From Macrococcus carouselicus (lineage in GTDB: Bacteria; Bacillota; Bacilli; Staphylococcales; Staphylococcaceae), in assembly GCF_004359515.1 (NCBI RefSeq), contig NZ_SCWD01000001.1, forward strand, positions 186,001-250,000: a stretch of DNA of 64,000 bases, read 5' to 3'. The notes below the pieces were generated by a model. It made no database searches. It had not been told where the DNA came from and was given only the letters and a program-made list of their open reading frames with translations. A program made the translations under genes and the position numbers. Positions 49,262-58,500 of the stretch are shown one piece after another; position 1 is the first letter of the stretch, and every line of letters starts with the position of its first letter.

Positions 49262-50614
49262 GTGAATCCGTTGAAGAAAAGGTTAGGGCGATTAACGCCG
49301 CAGCAGTGGATCGTGCTCTATTATCTCATGGCGATGCTCATATCATTTCTGCTGCTGAGACTGCCGGGTGTCCATAGACCGGGCGTACATGTATCGTATA
49401 TCGATTCACTGTTCCTTGCCGTATCAGGCATCAGTGTCACAGGTCTCACGCCGGTGACCATCATCGATACCTATTCGCTGTTCGGTCAGATCATCATCTT
49501 GATCATCCTGAATACCGGCGGACTGGGCGTGATGGCGATGGGCACGCTCGTCTGGGTCATCCTCGGCAAGCGGATAGGGATGCGGGAACGACAGCTGATC
49601 ATGGTAGATAACAACCAGGAGCAGATGACAGGGGTGGTCAACCTGCTGAGGGAGATCGTCAAGGTGCTGTTCGCGATAGAACTCGTCGGTGCCCTGCTTC
49701 TGGCCTTCTATTTCTATAAGGATCTGCATGATGCGAAGGCTGCGCTCTATCAGGGGCTGTTTGCAAGTGTGGCGGCGACCACAAACGGCGGACTGGATAT
49801 CACCGGTGAGTCGCTTAATCCCTATGCAGATGATTATTTCGTGCAGACGATTGTCATGCTCCAGATTGTACTCGGTGCGATCGGCTTTCCGGTTATCATT
49901 GAGGTGAAGAACTACATCATGAACAGAACACCTCACTTCAGGTTCAGTCTGTTCGCCAAACTGACGTTGTCCACCTATGCGCTCCTGCTCACGGTGGGGA
50001 CGGTCATCATCTATCTGCTGGAAGCAGGAAATGCCTTCAAGGGACTGACCTGGCATAAGGGGTTCTTCTACGCGCTCTTTCAGTCGTCAACGACACGGAG
50101 TGCCGGACTGACGACGATAGACCTCAGCGCACTCACTGAGGCCACCCAGTTCTTCATGGGGGGACTGATGTTCATCGGTTCCTCTCCAAGTTCAGTGGGG
50201 GGCGGGATAAGAACGACGACTTTCGCCATCCTGATTCTCTTCCTCATCAACTTCAGCAACGGCCGGACGACGATTCAGGTCTTCAACAAGGAGATACATC
50301 CCGTCGATCTGAACCGGGCATTCGCTGTGATGATGCTCGCCATCACCATCTGTTTTATCGGTCTCGCCATCATTCTCGGCTTCGAGAACGGCAAGCATCA
50401 GTTTCTTGAGATTTACTTCGAGGTCATGAGTGCATTCGGCACATGCGGGCTCTCACTCGGCATCACCCCGGAACTGACAGCGCCCTCTAAGCTGGTCATC
50501 ATGGCGATGATGTTTATCGGGCGTGTCGGTCTTATCTCATTTGTCATTATGCTGGGGGGTAAGGCGGAACCGGTCAACTATCATTATCCGAAAGAACGGG
50601 TGATGATTGGCTGA
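49262..50614 (+). CDS. ktrB: KtrB/TrkH-type potassium uptake protein
   Basis: 450 residues with about ten hydrophobic helices arranged as four M1-P-M2 units. Pore-loop signatures: AVSGISVTGLTPV, SVAATTNGGLDITGESL, STTRSAGLTTIDLSAL and SAFGTCGLSLGITPEL, each with the selectivity glycine. Works with a cytosolic KtrA subunit, not present in this window. Start GTG at 49262 is very close to AAGGA; a TTG at 49271 is an alternative. It lies four bases after htrA, so co-transcription is likely. Its 3' end overlaps the convergent sensor kinase gene by 41 bases. Confidence 0.92.
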   Translation: MNPLKKRLGRLTPQQWIVLYYLMAMLISFLLLRLPGVHRPGVHVSYIDSLFLAVSGISVTGLTPVTIIDTYSLFGQIIILIILNTGGLGVMAMGTLVWVILGKRIGMRERQLIMVDNNQEQMTGVVNLLREIVKVLFAIELVGALLLAFYFYKDLHDAKAALYQGLFASVAATTNGGLDITGESLNPYADDYFVQTIVMLQIVLGAIGFPVIIEVKNYIMNRTPHFRFSLFAKLTLSTYALLLTVGTVIIYLLEAGNAFKGLTWHKGFFYALFQSSTTRSAGLTTIDLSALTEATQFFMGGLMFIGSSPSSVGGGIRTTTFAILILFLINFSNGRTTIQVFNKEIHPVDLNRAFAVMMLAITICFIGLAIILGFENGKHQFLEIYFEVMSAFGTCGLSLGITPELTAPSKLVIMAMMFIGRVGLISFVIMLGGKAEPVNYHYPKERVMIG

Positions 50615-52067
50615 CCGGCAGTCTGATGATGAATGTCGTGCCGACATCGACTGTGCTCAGCACTTCAATCGAACCGCCGGCCAGTTCAATCATATTGCGG
50701 GTCACTGGCAGGCCAAGCCCTGTGCCTGTCTCTTTTGTGGTATAGAAAGGTTCGAACAGACGCTTCAGCTCTTTTTCCTCGATGCCTGTGCCATTATCAC
50801 GTAGCGTGATGACAATATCGTCATGCAGCTGCACCTTGATATCGATAATGCCTCTCCGGCCTTCCGGTATCGCTTCCTTGGCATTCTGCAGCAGATTGAT
50901 CAGGACCTGCTTCAGCTGATCATGGGACATCGGTGTATACAGTTCAGCATGCTGAAACCTGCTGTACAGGCGCATCTGATGGTGCTCAAAGTCATACATT
51001 ATAAAATGGGTGGTATCCTTGATGACGGCGATCACATCACTCGGCTCATCGCTCAGTTCAGTCGGCTTGCCGAGCAGAAGAAACTGACCGACGATGTCAG
51101 AGATGCGGTCAATCTCACTCATAATGATGGCAAAATGCGGGTCCTGCCCGTTGCGGTCATATTTCAGCTCCAGCAGTTCGACAAATCCTCTGACAGATGT
51201 CAGGGGATTTTTGATTTCATGTGCGGTATTCGCTGCAAGCATGCCGATCAGCTCCTTCTTCTGCACATTGATCTCGTCAATCAGATGAAGTTTCTCCTTA
51301 TGACGCTCATAGATGTTGAAGAAGAGCTGGATGGTCGCGACAATCAATGTGAAGAGCAGAAACAGAATGCCTGTCTTCTTGAAGGATTCCAGCAGGAAGT
51401 CACGGGTCGAGATAAGGGTGAGCTTCCAGTCCACATTCTGCAGAGGTGATGTTCTTGTCAATGTTGCATCCTGTGGCTGCGATGAGCTGAAGATATTATT
51501 GCTGTTCAGGTCTGAGAGTTCGACTTTGAGAGGGCCCTGTATCGCATCGATCGCAGACATCATCGTATTGATATCCATTTCAGCCACCAATGCGACCGTA
51601 CGTCCCTTATAGCTGATGAGCTTTGAGATATAGATATCATCAATACCGTTCAGTTCCTCCGTATTGAAGTTGATGGAGACATTCTGCGGATTAAGGTTTT
51701 TCTTATAGAATGCATAGGGATGCTCAGAAGAACCGACAATGCGCCGGTTGGATGACAGGATGGCTGTCCCGGTCTGGTCGATGATATTGATGGCCTTGTA
51801 GCGCGCATCACGGGAGCGGATGCGGCTGAATGAGGTCAGAATTGCCCCGTCATCCGGCGCGACGTCTATAACAGTCGCGAGCGTCTCGACTGAACCGATT
51901 GCATCGTCAATGAATGATTCAATCTGCTGCTGATGCAGACTCATATTGCGGGTGATGTTCATCTCCTCTGTCTCCTTCTCATGGCTGTAGATCAGGAAGA
52001 AAGACAGCAGGGATAATGACAGCGTGATGACTAAATGGATGATGATAGATCGTTTCAACTGATTCAT
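50574..52067 (-). CDS. orphan sensor histidine kinase
   Basis: 497 residues. Two transmembrane helices (about 8-26 and 228-248) enclose an extracytoplasmic sensor of about 200 residues that looks like a Cache domain. The cytosolic part has HisKA with the phosphoacceptor in AANTAHEIKNPLTSVRGF and HATPase motifs N (NLLQNAKEAI), G1 (LRDNGTGI), F (LFEPFYTTKETGTGLGL). The NPLTSVRGFVELL box is characteristic of Bacillus Kin-type kinases. There is no response regulator gene next to it. The ligand and partner are unknown. Confidence 0.9.
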   Translation of the reverse strand: MNQLKRSIIIHLVITLSLSLLSFFLIYSHEKETEEMNITRNMSLHQQQIESFIDDAIGSVETLATVIDVAPDDGAILTSFSRIRSRDARYKAINIIDQTGTAILSSNRRIVGSSEHPYAFYKKNLNPQNVSINFNTEELNGIDDIYISKLISYKGRTVALVAEMDINTMMSAIDAIQGPLKVELSDLNSNNIFSSSQPQDATLTRTSPLQNVDWKLTLISTRDFLLESFKKTGILFLLFTLIVATIQLFFNIYERHKEKLHLIDEINVQKKELIGMLAANTAHEIKNPLTSVRGFVELLELKYDRNGQDPHFAIIMSEIDRISDIVGQFLLLGKPTELSDEPSDVIAVIKDTTHFIMYDFEHHQMRLYSRFQHAELYTPMSHDQLKQVLINLLQNAKEAIPEGRRGIIDIKVQLHDDIVITLRDNGTGIEEKELKRLFEPFYTTKETGTGLGLPVTRNMIELAGGSIEVLSTVDVGTTFIIRLPVSQSSPVLSDNDS

Positions 52068-52088
52068 AGGTACTCCTGTATCAATATT

Positions 52089-52097
52089 TGGTATAAT
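52089..52097 (+). promoter_or_regulatory. extended -10 promoter upstream of the phosphatase-like gene
   Basis: TGGTATAAT, an extended -10. The start site expected near 52104 leaves only about 10 bases before the ATG at 52115, so the leader would be very short. Confidence 0.55.
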
Positions 52098-52114
52098 GAA
52101 AAAGGGTGAATCGC

Positions 52115-52972
52115 ATGCATAATCTTGATATACATATTATAGCAACAAATAACATAGAGGGCATGCTCTTCTCGGAGACCAATCTTCTTAAAGCGGCCAG
52201 CTATATCAAAAAAGTCCGTCGTAACTCACCGCATCTGCTGGTGCTGAACAACGCCAATACGTTCTGCGGCTCTCCGGACGCTGACTTTATCGCTGAAGAG
52301 CGGAACTATAAGCGGAATCCCGTCATGATGGCCATGAACCAGATCGGCTATGATGCAAGCGGCATCAGCGCAGGTGACCTGGCCAAGGGACTCGGCTTCT
52401 TCAGTCAGACTCAGGCGATGGCGCAGTTTCCCTTTCTGAGTGCGAATATCCTCCATCCGCGGACAAAGGAGGCGTTCTTCAACACACCTTACATCCTCAG
52501 GCAGGTCGGTACGATGAAGGTCGGTATACTCGGTATGACGGCGACGCTTGACTTCCGTAAGCATTACAGCGACGTCTTCTATATGGAGCGCACGATTCAT
52601 GCGGCACGTCGCTGGATCCGCCATATGCGCGACAAGGAGAATCCTGATTACGTCATCGTCCTGTACTACGGTGATATCGCGAAAGTCTCCTCGTACGACA
52701 AGATGCTCCGGGCGACTGAAGGGGTGGATCTGATGCTGTCGAACTCTGACCTGAATGAAGTCATCGACAGCACTTGGCATGTCGGTACGCCGCAGGATAT
52801 ATCCGGCCTGACACACATGCAGCTGCAGTTCAGACAGCGGACGACGACCTATGAGCTCATGGATTTCCGGGCGGAGCATGTGAGCCTGAAGGGCTTCAAA
52901 GAAGACCCGTACCTGCAGGACGAGCTGTACTATACATTGAAAGAATGGCAAAAAAAGAACAGCACCCGTTGA
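52115..52972 (+). CDS. 5'-nucleotidase/metallophosphatase-like protein, probably inactive
   Basis: 285 residues. The order of motifs follows the UshA-type metallophosphoesterase fold: N-terminal IHIIATNNIEGM (where active enzymes have HTNDxHG), LLVLNNANTFCGSP (usually DAGDxFQGSP), MNQIGYDASGISAGDLAKG (usually GNHEFD) and VGILGMTA. Metal-binding Asp and His residues are replaced at each site, so a binding or structural role is more likely than catalysis. Start ATG at 52115 after AAGGGTG; the GTG at 52106 lies inside that site. Divergent from the sensor kinase with 47 bases between starts. Confidence 0.7.
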   Translation: MHNLDIHIIATNNIEGMLFSETNLLKAASYIKKVRRNSPHLLVLNNANTFCGSPDADFIAEERNYKRNPVMMAMNQIGYDASGISAGDLAKGLGFFSQTQAMAQFPFLSANILHPRTKEAFFNTPYILRQVGTMKVGILGMTATLDFRKHYSDVFYMERTIHAARRWIRHMRDKENPDYVIVLYYGDIAKVSSYDKMLRATEGVDLMLSNSDLNEVIDSTWHVGTPQDISGLTHMQLQFRQRTTTYELMDFRAEHVSLKGFKEDPYLQDELYYTLKEWQKKNSTR

Positions 52973-52981
52973 AGGTGCTGT
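52950..52981 (-). terminator. terminator of the CPBP-like gene (minus strand)
   Basis: Stem ACAGCACC/GGTGCTGT followed on the minus strand by a long T run; it overlaps the end of the convergent plus-strand gene. Confidence 0.8.
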
Positions 52982-53572
52982 CTATGTGTAAAGCAGTATC
53001 AGAATGACGACCGATAATATCTGGCCGGTGATCGGTGTGATCAGCCGTCTTGAATACTGGTAGCCTGTCGCCAGGACCAGCTGGAATAGGAATAAGGTCA
53101 GGAGCTGCAGCGGACTGAGCGTCCAGATGAAGAGACTGACCGATGCCAGACTGGTCACGACCACGGCAAGAGCGGGATTTGAGATTGTCTCCTGCAGCAT
53201 CGTTCTGAAGTACAGCTCGTGCAGCGGTACGGTCAGTGCGAGTGACACCATCAGCTGCCAGCGGTAATGCACACCGATATCGATCAGCGTCTTCATGACC
53301 GCGGGATAGCGGACAGCAGGGATGAAGTGCTCAGCTATTATATAGACCGCTATCAGTGCAGCTGCTGACAGGAGACCTGTACTGATGGACTGGCCAATTC
53401 TTCTTGACGTAAGGTTCCTTTTATATTCAAGGGAGCTGAACGTCGTCAGCAGGAAGATACCAGTGACCATATGCCAGAATACCCGTTCTGTATCTCGCGC
53501 CACAAAGATAAGCAGATGAAAGAACAGGAATGACATCAGAAAAAGAGAAGGTCGGCTCAGCCATTTAGTCAT
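52982..53572 (-). CDS. CPBP-like membrane protein
   Basis: 196 residues with five or six transmembrane helices. A motif PLHELYFRTMLQ resembles the first CPBP signature (EExxxR), but the first glutamate is a histidine. CPBP proteins include prenyl-protein-type peptidases and bacteriocin immunity proteins; activity here is doubtful. The ATG overlaps the stop of the DUF2187 gene and has no site of its own, so it is likely translationally coupled. A longer frame to a TTG upstream lacks any ribosome binding site. Confidence 0.7.
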   Translation of the reverse strand: MTKWLSRPSLFLMSFLFFHLLIFVARDTERVFWHMVTGIFLLTTFSSLEYKRNLTSRRIGQSISTGLLSAAALIAVYIIAEHFIPAVRYPAVMKTLIDIGVHYRWQLMVSLALTVPLHELYFRTMLQETISNPALAVVVTSLASVSLFIWTLSPLQLLTLFLFQLVLATGYQYSRRLITPITGQILSVVILILLYT

Positions 53573-53744
53573 TGATGATTTTGTAGCGTTTGTGGTTGAT
53601 GACTGTTTTTTCCGGCTGATCAAGCTGTTCGAAATTATCCATGATAGTCAGGTCGACGATAACAGAGTTTTCGTTCACCTTTTCCACTTTACCACGTAAT
53701 CCTTCATGAAATTCCACAACATTGCCTACTTTAGCGATATCCAT
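53565..53744 (-). CDS. DUF2187 (YkvS-like) small protein
   Basis: 59 residues starting MDIAKVGNVVEFHEGLRGKV and ending HKRYKIIND. A KOW/SH3-like small protein with the pattern of DUF2187, conserved in staphylococci near comK, with unknown function. It is preceded by AGGAGG with good spacing. The stop overlaps the start of the CPBP-like gene. It is too short for ordinary length cut-offs but the motif and RBS are clear. Confidence 0.85.
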   Translation of the reverse strand: MDIAKVGNVVEFHEGLRGKVEKVNENSVIVDLTIMDNFEQLDQPEKTVINHKRYKIIND

Positions 53745-53798
53745 ATTCTAGCCTCCTCTAAATATACTATGCGTCATTATACTAAATTAAGCGTCAGA

Positions 53799-54257
53799 TT
53801 AAAATGGCAAATCATTATTTTGTCGCAATTTGTGCTGCGCTTTTTTACGGATATACTTCACCTGAGAAGAGGTGCGCTGCATTCTGCCGGCGATTTCTGT
53901 GCTGGAATAACCGGCATCAGTCAGACGGTACCACTCCTTCTCGTCAGGACTCAGCGTCTCCTGACAGAGCGAGTAAGAGTCGGGGGCGCACTGTTCAGGC
54001 ACCACGTCCTGTTCCATCAGAAGGAAGCGCGCCTGATATTTCATGCGCCGTCTGATCTCATCGATCAGGCAGAACTTCAGCTGAATATAGACATAGTGCG
54101 CTTCATTCTTCGTCTGACTGCTATCATAGCTCTGACTGATCTGCCATAATCTGATCAGAGCCAGCTGATAATAATCATCACGGTCATAAGAGATGCGGTA
54201 CTTGTGCAGCAGATGATGGATCATGCGGTCATACTTCGTGTGCCATTCATCAAACAT
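53799..54257 (-). CDS. sigS: SigS-like ECF sigma factor
   Basis: 152 residues. Close in pattern to S. aureus SigS: YDRMIHHLLHKYRISYDRDDYYQLALIRLWQISQ is region 2 and the C-terminal part (LSPDEKEWYRLTDAGYSSTEIAGRMQRTSSQVKYIRKKAQHKLRQ) is region 4 with its helix-turn-helix. Such sigma factors support survival under wall, DNA and immune stress in S. aureus. RBS CAGGAG. No anti-sigma factor gene is adjacent. It is divergent from comK, with about 206 bases between the start codons. Confidence 0.85.
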   Translation of the reverse strand: MFDEWHTKYDRMIHHLLHKYRISYDRDDYYQLALIRLWQISQSYDSSQTKNEAHYVYIQLKFCLIDEIRRRMKYQARFLLMEQDVVPEQCAPDSYSLCQETLSPDEKEWYRLTDAGYSSTEIAGRMQRTSSQVKYIRKKAQHKLRQNNDLPF

Positions 54258-54463
54258 AAGAGCTCCTGACGCGATCGATCGACTGATGATTTCCGGATAA
54301 GTCCATCATAGAGGGCGGAAGCTCAGATGAGAAATCGGTTTTTAAGTCAGATTTGTGGATTTTATTAAGTTATATGTGTATATTGTTAATTTTTAGCTCT
54401 AATTATCTCTTTTTGGGACTGAAACCTTATAATGTGCTTATATTGAGTAGGAGGGGTTCTGTT

Positions 54464-54919
54464 ATGAAACAGTTTGTCGGGAGTCATGTTGTTTATATTC
54501 GGAGGACTAATGATACAAAAGGAATGACTGAAATTGCTTTTTACGACGGTGAAACTGAGTGGGTCACCCACACGCCTGATCAGCTGCTGAATGAAACACT
54601 GCGCATGCTGAACAGCAGTCTGACGGCGAGCCGTGAATCAATGAAATCGATGATGAAATACACGCAGTACGCACCTGTCATCATCGATGCGCCGCTGAAT
54701 CTGGTCTTCTTCCCCTTGCATACCCGCGATAGCTACGAGATGTGGTATATCAACAGCCAGCACTACCTGCAGGCCATCGACTATGATAGAACGACCATCT
54801 ACTTTACGAACGGCCGTTCACTGACAGTGGACGAGAAAGCCTCGCACATCATGAAGTGCCAGAACAAAGCGCTTCTGGCGACGGACTTCTACAGCAAAGT
54901 AAGAAAACGCTTCCTCTGA
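54464..54919 (+). CDS. comK: ComK, competence transcription factor
   Basis: 151 residues. ComK activates the DNA-uptake genes in Bacillus and, with SigH, in S. aureus. The conserved blocks are APVIIDAPLNLVFFPLHTRDSYEMWYINSQHY in parts and TIYFTNGRSLTVDEKASHIMKCQNKA. It is shorter than Bacillus ComK (192) and S. aureus ComK1, mainly at the C-terminus, where the region after FYSKVRKRF is missing. The longer frame from 54353 is rejected because AGGAGG (54449-54454) fits the ATG at 54464. A TATAAT at 54428-54433 may be the -10. Confidence 0.85.
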   Translation: MKQFVGSHVVYIRRTNDTKGMTEIAFYDGETEWVTHTPDQLLNETLRMLNSSLTASRESMKSMMKYTQYAPVIIDAPLNLVFFPLHTRDSYEMWYINSQHYLQAIDYDRTTIYFTNGRSLTVDEKASHIMKCQNKALLATDFYSKVRKRFL

Positions 54920-54941
54920 GATTATCAGTCAAGCATTTAGA

Positions 54942-54954
54942 TAGTAGGCTACTA
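54942..54954 (+). promoter_or_regulatory. palindrome upstream of the MarR-family gene
   Basis: TAGTAG-g-CTACTA, perfect 6-base arms, 25 bases upstream of the -35. Possible operator, for example for autoregulation. It superficially resembles a FapR site but has the wrong spacing. Confidence 0.35.
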
Positions 54955-54978
54955 ATTATAAAATTGTCATGAGAAAGA

Positions 54979-55007
54979 TTGCACAACATTTCCGGTTAGA
55001 TTATAAT
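54979..55007 (+). promoter_or_regulatory. sigma-A promoter of the MarR-family gene
   Basis: -35 TTGCAC (54979-54984), 17-base spacer, -10 TATAAT (55002-55007), 35 bases before the ATG. Confidence 0.8.
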
Positions 55008-55041
55008 TTGAATAACCTGTTATATATTAAGGAGAAACCCT

Positions 55042-55491
55042 ATGGAAGACCAACGTTTAAAAAGATTCGGTCAGCTTATTTACTTCGTCAACGCGAAGAT
55101 AGATGAGATCACTGCAATCGAACTCGCCGACTACAGCATCTCGAGAGAGCAGATCTATATGCTGGAACTGATCCGGAACGAAGAGAACATGACTCAGAAA
55201 AAGCTGATCTTCAAGATGAGTAAGGAACAGACCGCTATTTCGCGCTCCATCAAGAAGCTCACTGAGCACGGATTCATTACGAAAGAACAGAGTATGTATG
55301 ATTTACGTTCGACTGTTCTTAAAGTGACAGACAAAGGGGAAGGAATCGTGAAGATGGCGGACGACATCAAAGCAAAAGTCGTGCGCAGCTTTTTGAAAGA
55401 GTTGAATGCAGAAGAAGCAGAGGCGCTGATCGGAATCCTGGAGAAAATCTATCATTCCTTCAGCATCAGAGACCCCTTTAAATTTCAATAG
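55042..55491 (+). CDS. MarR/SarA family regulator
   Basis: 149 residues. Winged helix-turn-helix: LELIRNEENMTQKKLIFKMSKEQTAISRSIKKLTEHGFITKEQSMYDLRSTVLKVTDKG in order, with N- and C-terminal helices that form the dimer. It has the length of SarZ/MgrA-type proteins but no clear conserved N-terminal cysteine, so a thiol switch of that kind is not expected. RBS AAGGAG. It is followed by a hairpin terminator and then the convergent autolysin gene. Targets unknown; regulation of atl is a natural guess only. Confidence 0.85.
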   Translation: MEDQRLKRFGQLIYFVNAKIDEITAIELADYSISREQIYMLELIRNEENMTQKKLIFKMSKEQTAISRSIKKLTEHGFITKEQSMYDLRSTVLKVTDKGEGIVKMADDIKAKVVRSFLKELNAEEAEALIGILEKIYHSFSIRDPFKFQ

Positions 55492-55497
55492 TAAAAA

Positions 55498-55543
55498 GTC
55501 ATGGTTCCGGAGATAATCCTCTGAGAACCGTGACTTTTTCATT
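55498..55543. repeat. dispersed hairpin element, copy 2 (terminator-like)
   Basis: Arms GTCATGGTTC (55498-55507) and GAACCGTGAC (55525-55534), followed by TTTTT. It matches copy 1 at 26546 in arm sequence, total length and the inner GGTTCCGGA and AATCC blocks. It probably ends the MarR-family transcript. Confidence 0.75.
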
Positions 55544-55577
55544 AAAAAAACAGCCCGGACCAAAAGTCCGGGCTGTT
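55543..55577 (-). terminator. intrinsic terminator of atl
   Basis: 12-base stem AACAGCCCGGAC with its complement, five-base loop, and seven T on the minus strand. Confidence 0.9.
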
Positions 55578-55583
55578 CGCTGT

Positions 55584-58500
55584 TTATTTATACTGGTCAA
55601 TCAGGAAGTTCAGACCAGTCAGTTCGATACGACGGTAGAAGTCAGCTAGACGATAAGCATTTTTTGCTGCCCATTTAATATCAGTTGCATACTGATGAGT
55701 AGCAGGGTTCGCCGGATTCCAGCGCATCTGATAAAGCGTCAGCTGCTTATTGCCGAAATAGTTCTGAGCGACGAACTGAGCACCACCGACAATTGCTTTA
55801 GCAGGCGTGTCCCAGCCTTGACTATATGCATATGAAGTACCCCCATTGAGCGCATTGTGGTCGACCGCGCCTGTGCCATACATATTGTAATACTTTGTGC
55901 CGGTCGTTGTAGTATAAGCTTGTTTTGTAGATGGGTTATATCCCATACCGTTACTCAGCTGGCTCGTACCGTTACCCGTCTCAAGGAGTGCATGACTGAT
56001 CAGGTAGATTTCATTGATATTATAAAGTTTTGCGGCCTCAGCAAATGCTGTTCCTTGGTTTTCGAGAATGCCCATACCAGTAAGCAGTGCATTAAGCACA
56101 GTAGCTGTGATACCTTGAGATTTGTTCAGATTCAGGAACTGATATTTCTGGATACTGTCAGAACTGAACTTCGAAGAATCAATATTTGCACGAACCTCTG
56201 CTTCAGTGGCGTTACGAGTCAGTGTACGACCATATTGATCTGCATAGACGACTTTTGGTTTAGAGCTGTCAGGTAATGCCATCTGTTTCGCTACTGCCGC
56301 ATCTAACGTTGCCGCTGCAGGAACAGCGACTTCGGTTAAACGGCTTAAGAAACGATCTGCAATCCAGCCGTATGTCGTACTGTTTTCAAGTCTTCCTTTA
56401 TGCCATAAAGCAGTACCTATTTTTTCTGTGCGAATGATATGGAATGGTGTACCCAGTTTATCGCTTAATGGCTCAACTCGCTGATATTTCGTACCGGCTG
56501 CAGTATTATACAGATATGAAGCAGGAGTGCTGATCACATAAGTTTTTTTGTTCGTACTGACAATACGTCTTGAAGCCTGCTGAATCTCAGCGTCACTTAT
56601 CCAGCCGACAGGTCTGCTTAAATGGTCGACAGCGTAGTAATAAACTGTATCGCCTTGCTTGGCCTGGCTTTGTACGAAGTAGTTCATATTATAACTCTTT
56701 GTCGCACGCTTCGTCCTAAGATCGTTATCCAAGTAAACCGTTGACCCTTTGATTAATGTCTTGCCCATCATACTGACACGTTTCATCTCCTGGAATACTG
56801 AAGACTGTTCTGTGAGGTAGTCAGCTGCTATCCAACCTACAGTATTATTGGATGAGACCACGCCTTTCATCCATAATGATCCACCGATTTTCTCTGTTCT
56901 GACAACATTAAAATATTGGTTCTTTAAATTCTTATCTTTAACTAATTGTTGTACACTACCACCAGATGGCATTGTATAAATCTTTGCAGTCGATGCGCTG
57001 ACTTTATATGGCATCTTAGCAGTGCTAACTAGTTGAGCAGATGTTTGACGAATCTGATTGTCATTAATCCAGCCCATTACCTGAGAAGCTTCATTGAGAA
57101 CATGATAATAAGTTTCACCATCTGAAGTTCCTTTTTTAGTGATATAAAGCTGACGATAAGGGGTACTGTCTTTATATGAATTAGTCAGAGTGATGTCCTT
57201 GTAGACGGTTGCTCCGGAATATAATGTTTTACCGTACATCATTACAGGACTGATATTGCCGAGTGTAGAATCAGGTACACTTAGATGCTTTCCACTGATC
57301 CAGCCATCGTAACCATTGATAGAACCAAAATAGTAATCAGTTGAATTGACTGTGACTTTTTTAGTCGGATTAAAGGCCTGATTAACTTGAGAAGCAAGGT
57401 CATCATATTTCTGACTATATTTACCCCATGGCATACTATAAATACCTGATATCAGTGAATTGACTTTGAATTTCGATGTCACTGTTTTTTCAGGTGAGAG
57501 AGTAGCCTGTGTCAGATTACTTGCTTCAACCCATCCGCGACCTACACCTGTTTCATCCGTCAGCGCATAATATGTCTTACCATTGTAATCTGCCTTTTTA
57601 TTGACATAGTAAGTGTAGTTTTTCTTCTCGGCAGCAGGTGTTGCAGTGGTATCAGTTACAGCTGAAAATACGGGTGCGGTTGATGTCTTGATACGCGCCA
57701 GCTTATACTCATTGCTGACAACAGGAGGCCCAGGAGCAGGGGCAGTCGGTGTCGTCGGCTCTGTTGGAACGGTCGGCTGAGTCGGTACTGTGACAACAGG
57801 TCCTGTACCTGCATGAGCCTGTACCTTCTGATTGTATTTAAGTGTCACCAGCGCTGCAAGATCGTCCATTGTGTAGCCGTTTTCCTGGAACCAGCCGTAA
57901 GGATCCGTATGGTCAGTTCCTCCGAGATAATTAGAGACCGCTTTATGTGACCACAGTGTTCCCTGTCCATCATATTCAGCAGAGTCGACAGGCAGGCCAT
58001 AGTAGTGCAGATTCATCGCGATATAGTCAGCGTAATTGTTGATTGCTTTAGCGAAACGATCCTTACCGTAGACGCGTACAAGTTCGACCTGAATGAAACG
58101 GGCATTACCCGCTGCACCAGAACCCCACGCTATATAATCAGTGTTCGCAGTCTCGATGATCTCATTATCATCGATGAAGGCATGAACGAAGGCATTCTGC
58201 CAGTTATTCTTCATATAAGCCACTTCACCGTAAATCGTGGATGTCGGATTCGCAGTTTCATGGGCCACGACACCTTCAGGCTTAGCAGCACCATTGCGGT
58301 AAGCAAGCTGAGGCAACTCAGGAGCGAAATCCTGCTTATAAGTCGGCACGACATAGTTCTGTGACAAGATATAATCATTGATTGACGCAGGAGCAGTCGC
58401 TGTTGTAGTTGAGGCTGTCAGTGTCCGCGTTGTGGATGGCGCAGCTAATGAGAATGACCGTGTCGAAAGAGAAGACTTTGACGGTTTTTTAGCGACAGCT

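Noticed and set aside
54314-54345. ComK box (AAAA-N5-TTTT) upstream of comK
   Set aside because: Only one imperfect element (GAAA-N5-TTTT) is visible; ComK sites need two boxes at set spacing.
54353-54463. hydrophobic 37-residue N-terminal extension of comK
   Set aside because: ComK is a soluble DNA-binding protein, and AGGAGG is placed for the ATG at 54464. The extension covers the promoter region.
54937-54956. FapR operator at the MarR-family gene
   Set aside because: The half-sites are separated by three or seven bases, not five, so it does not fit the FapR dyad.
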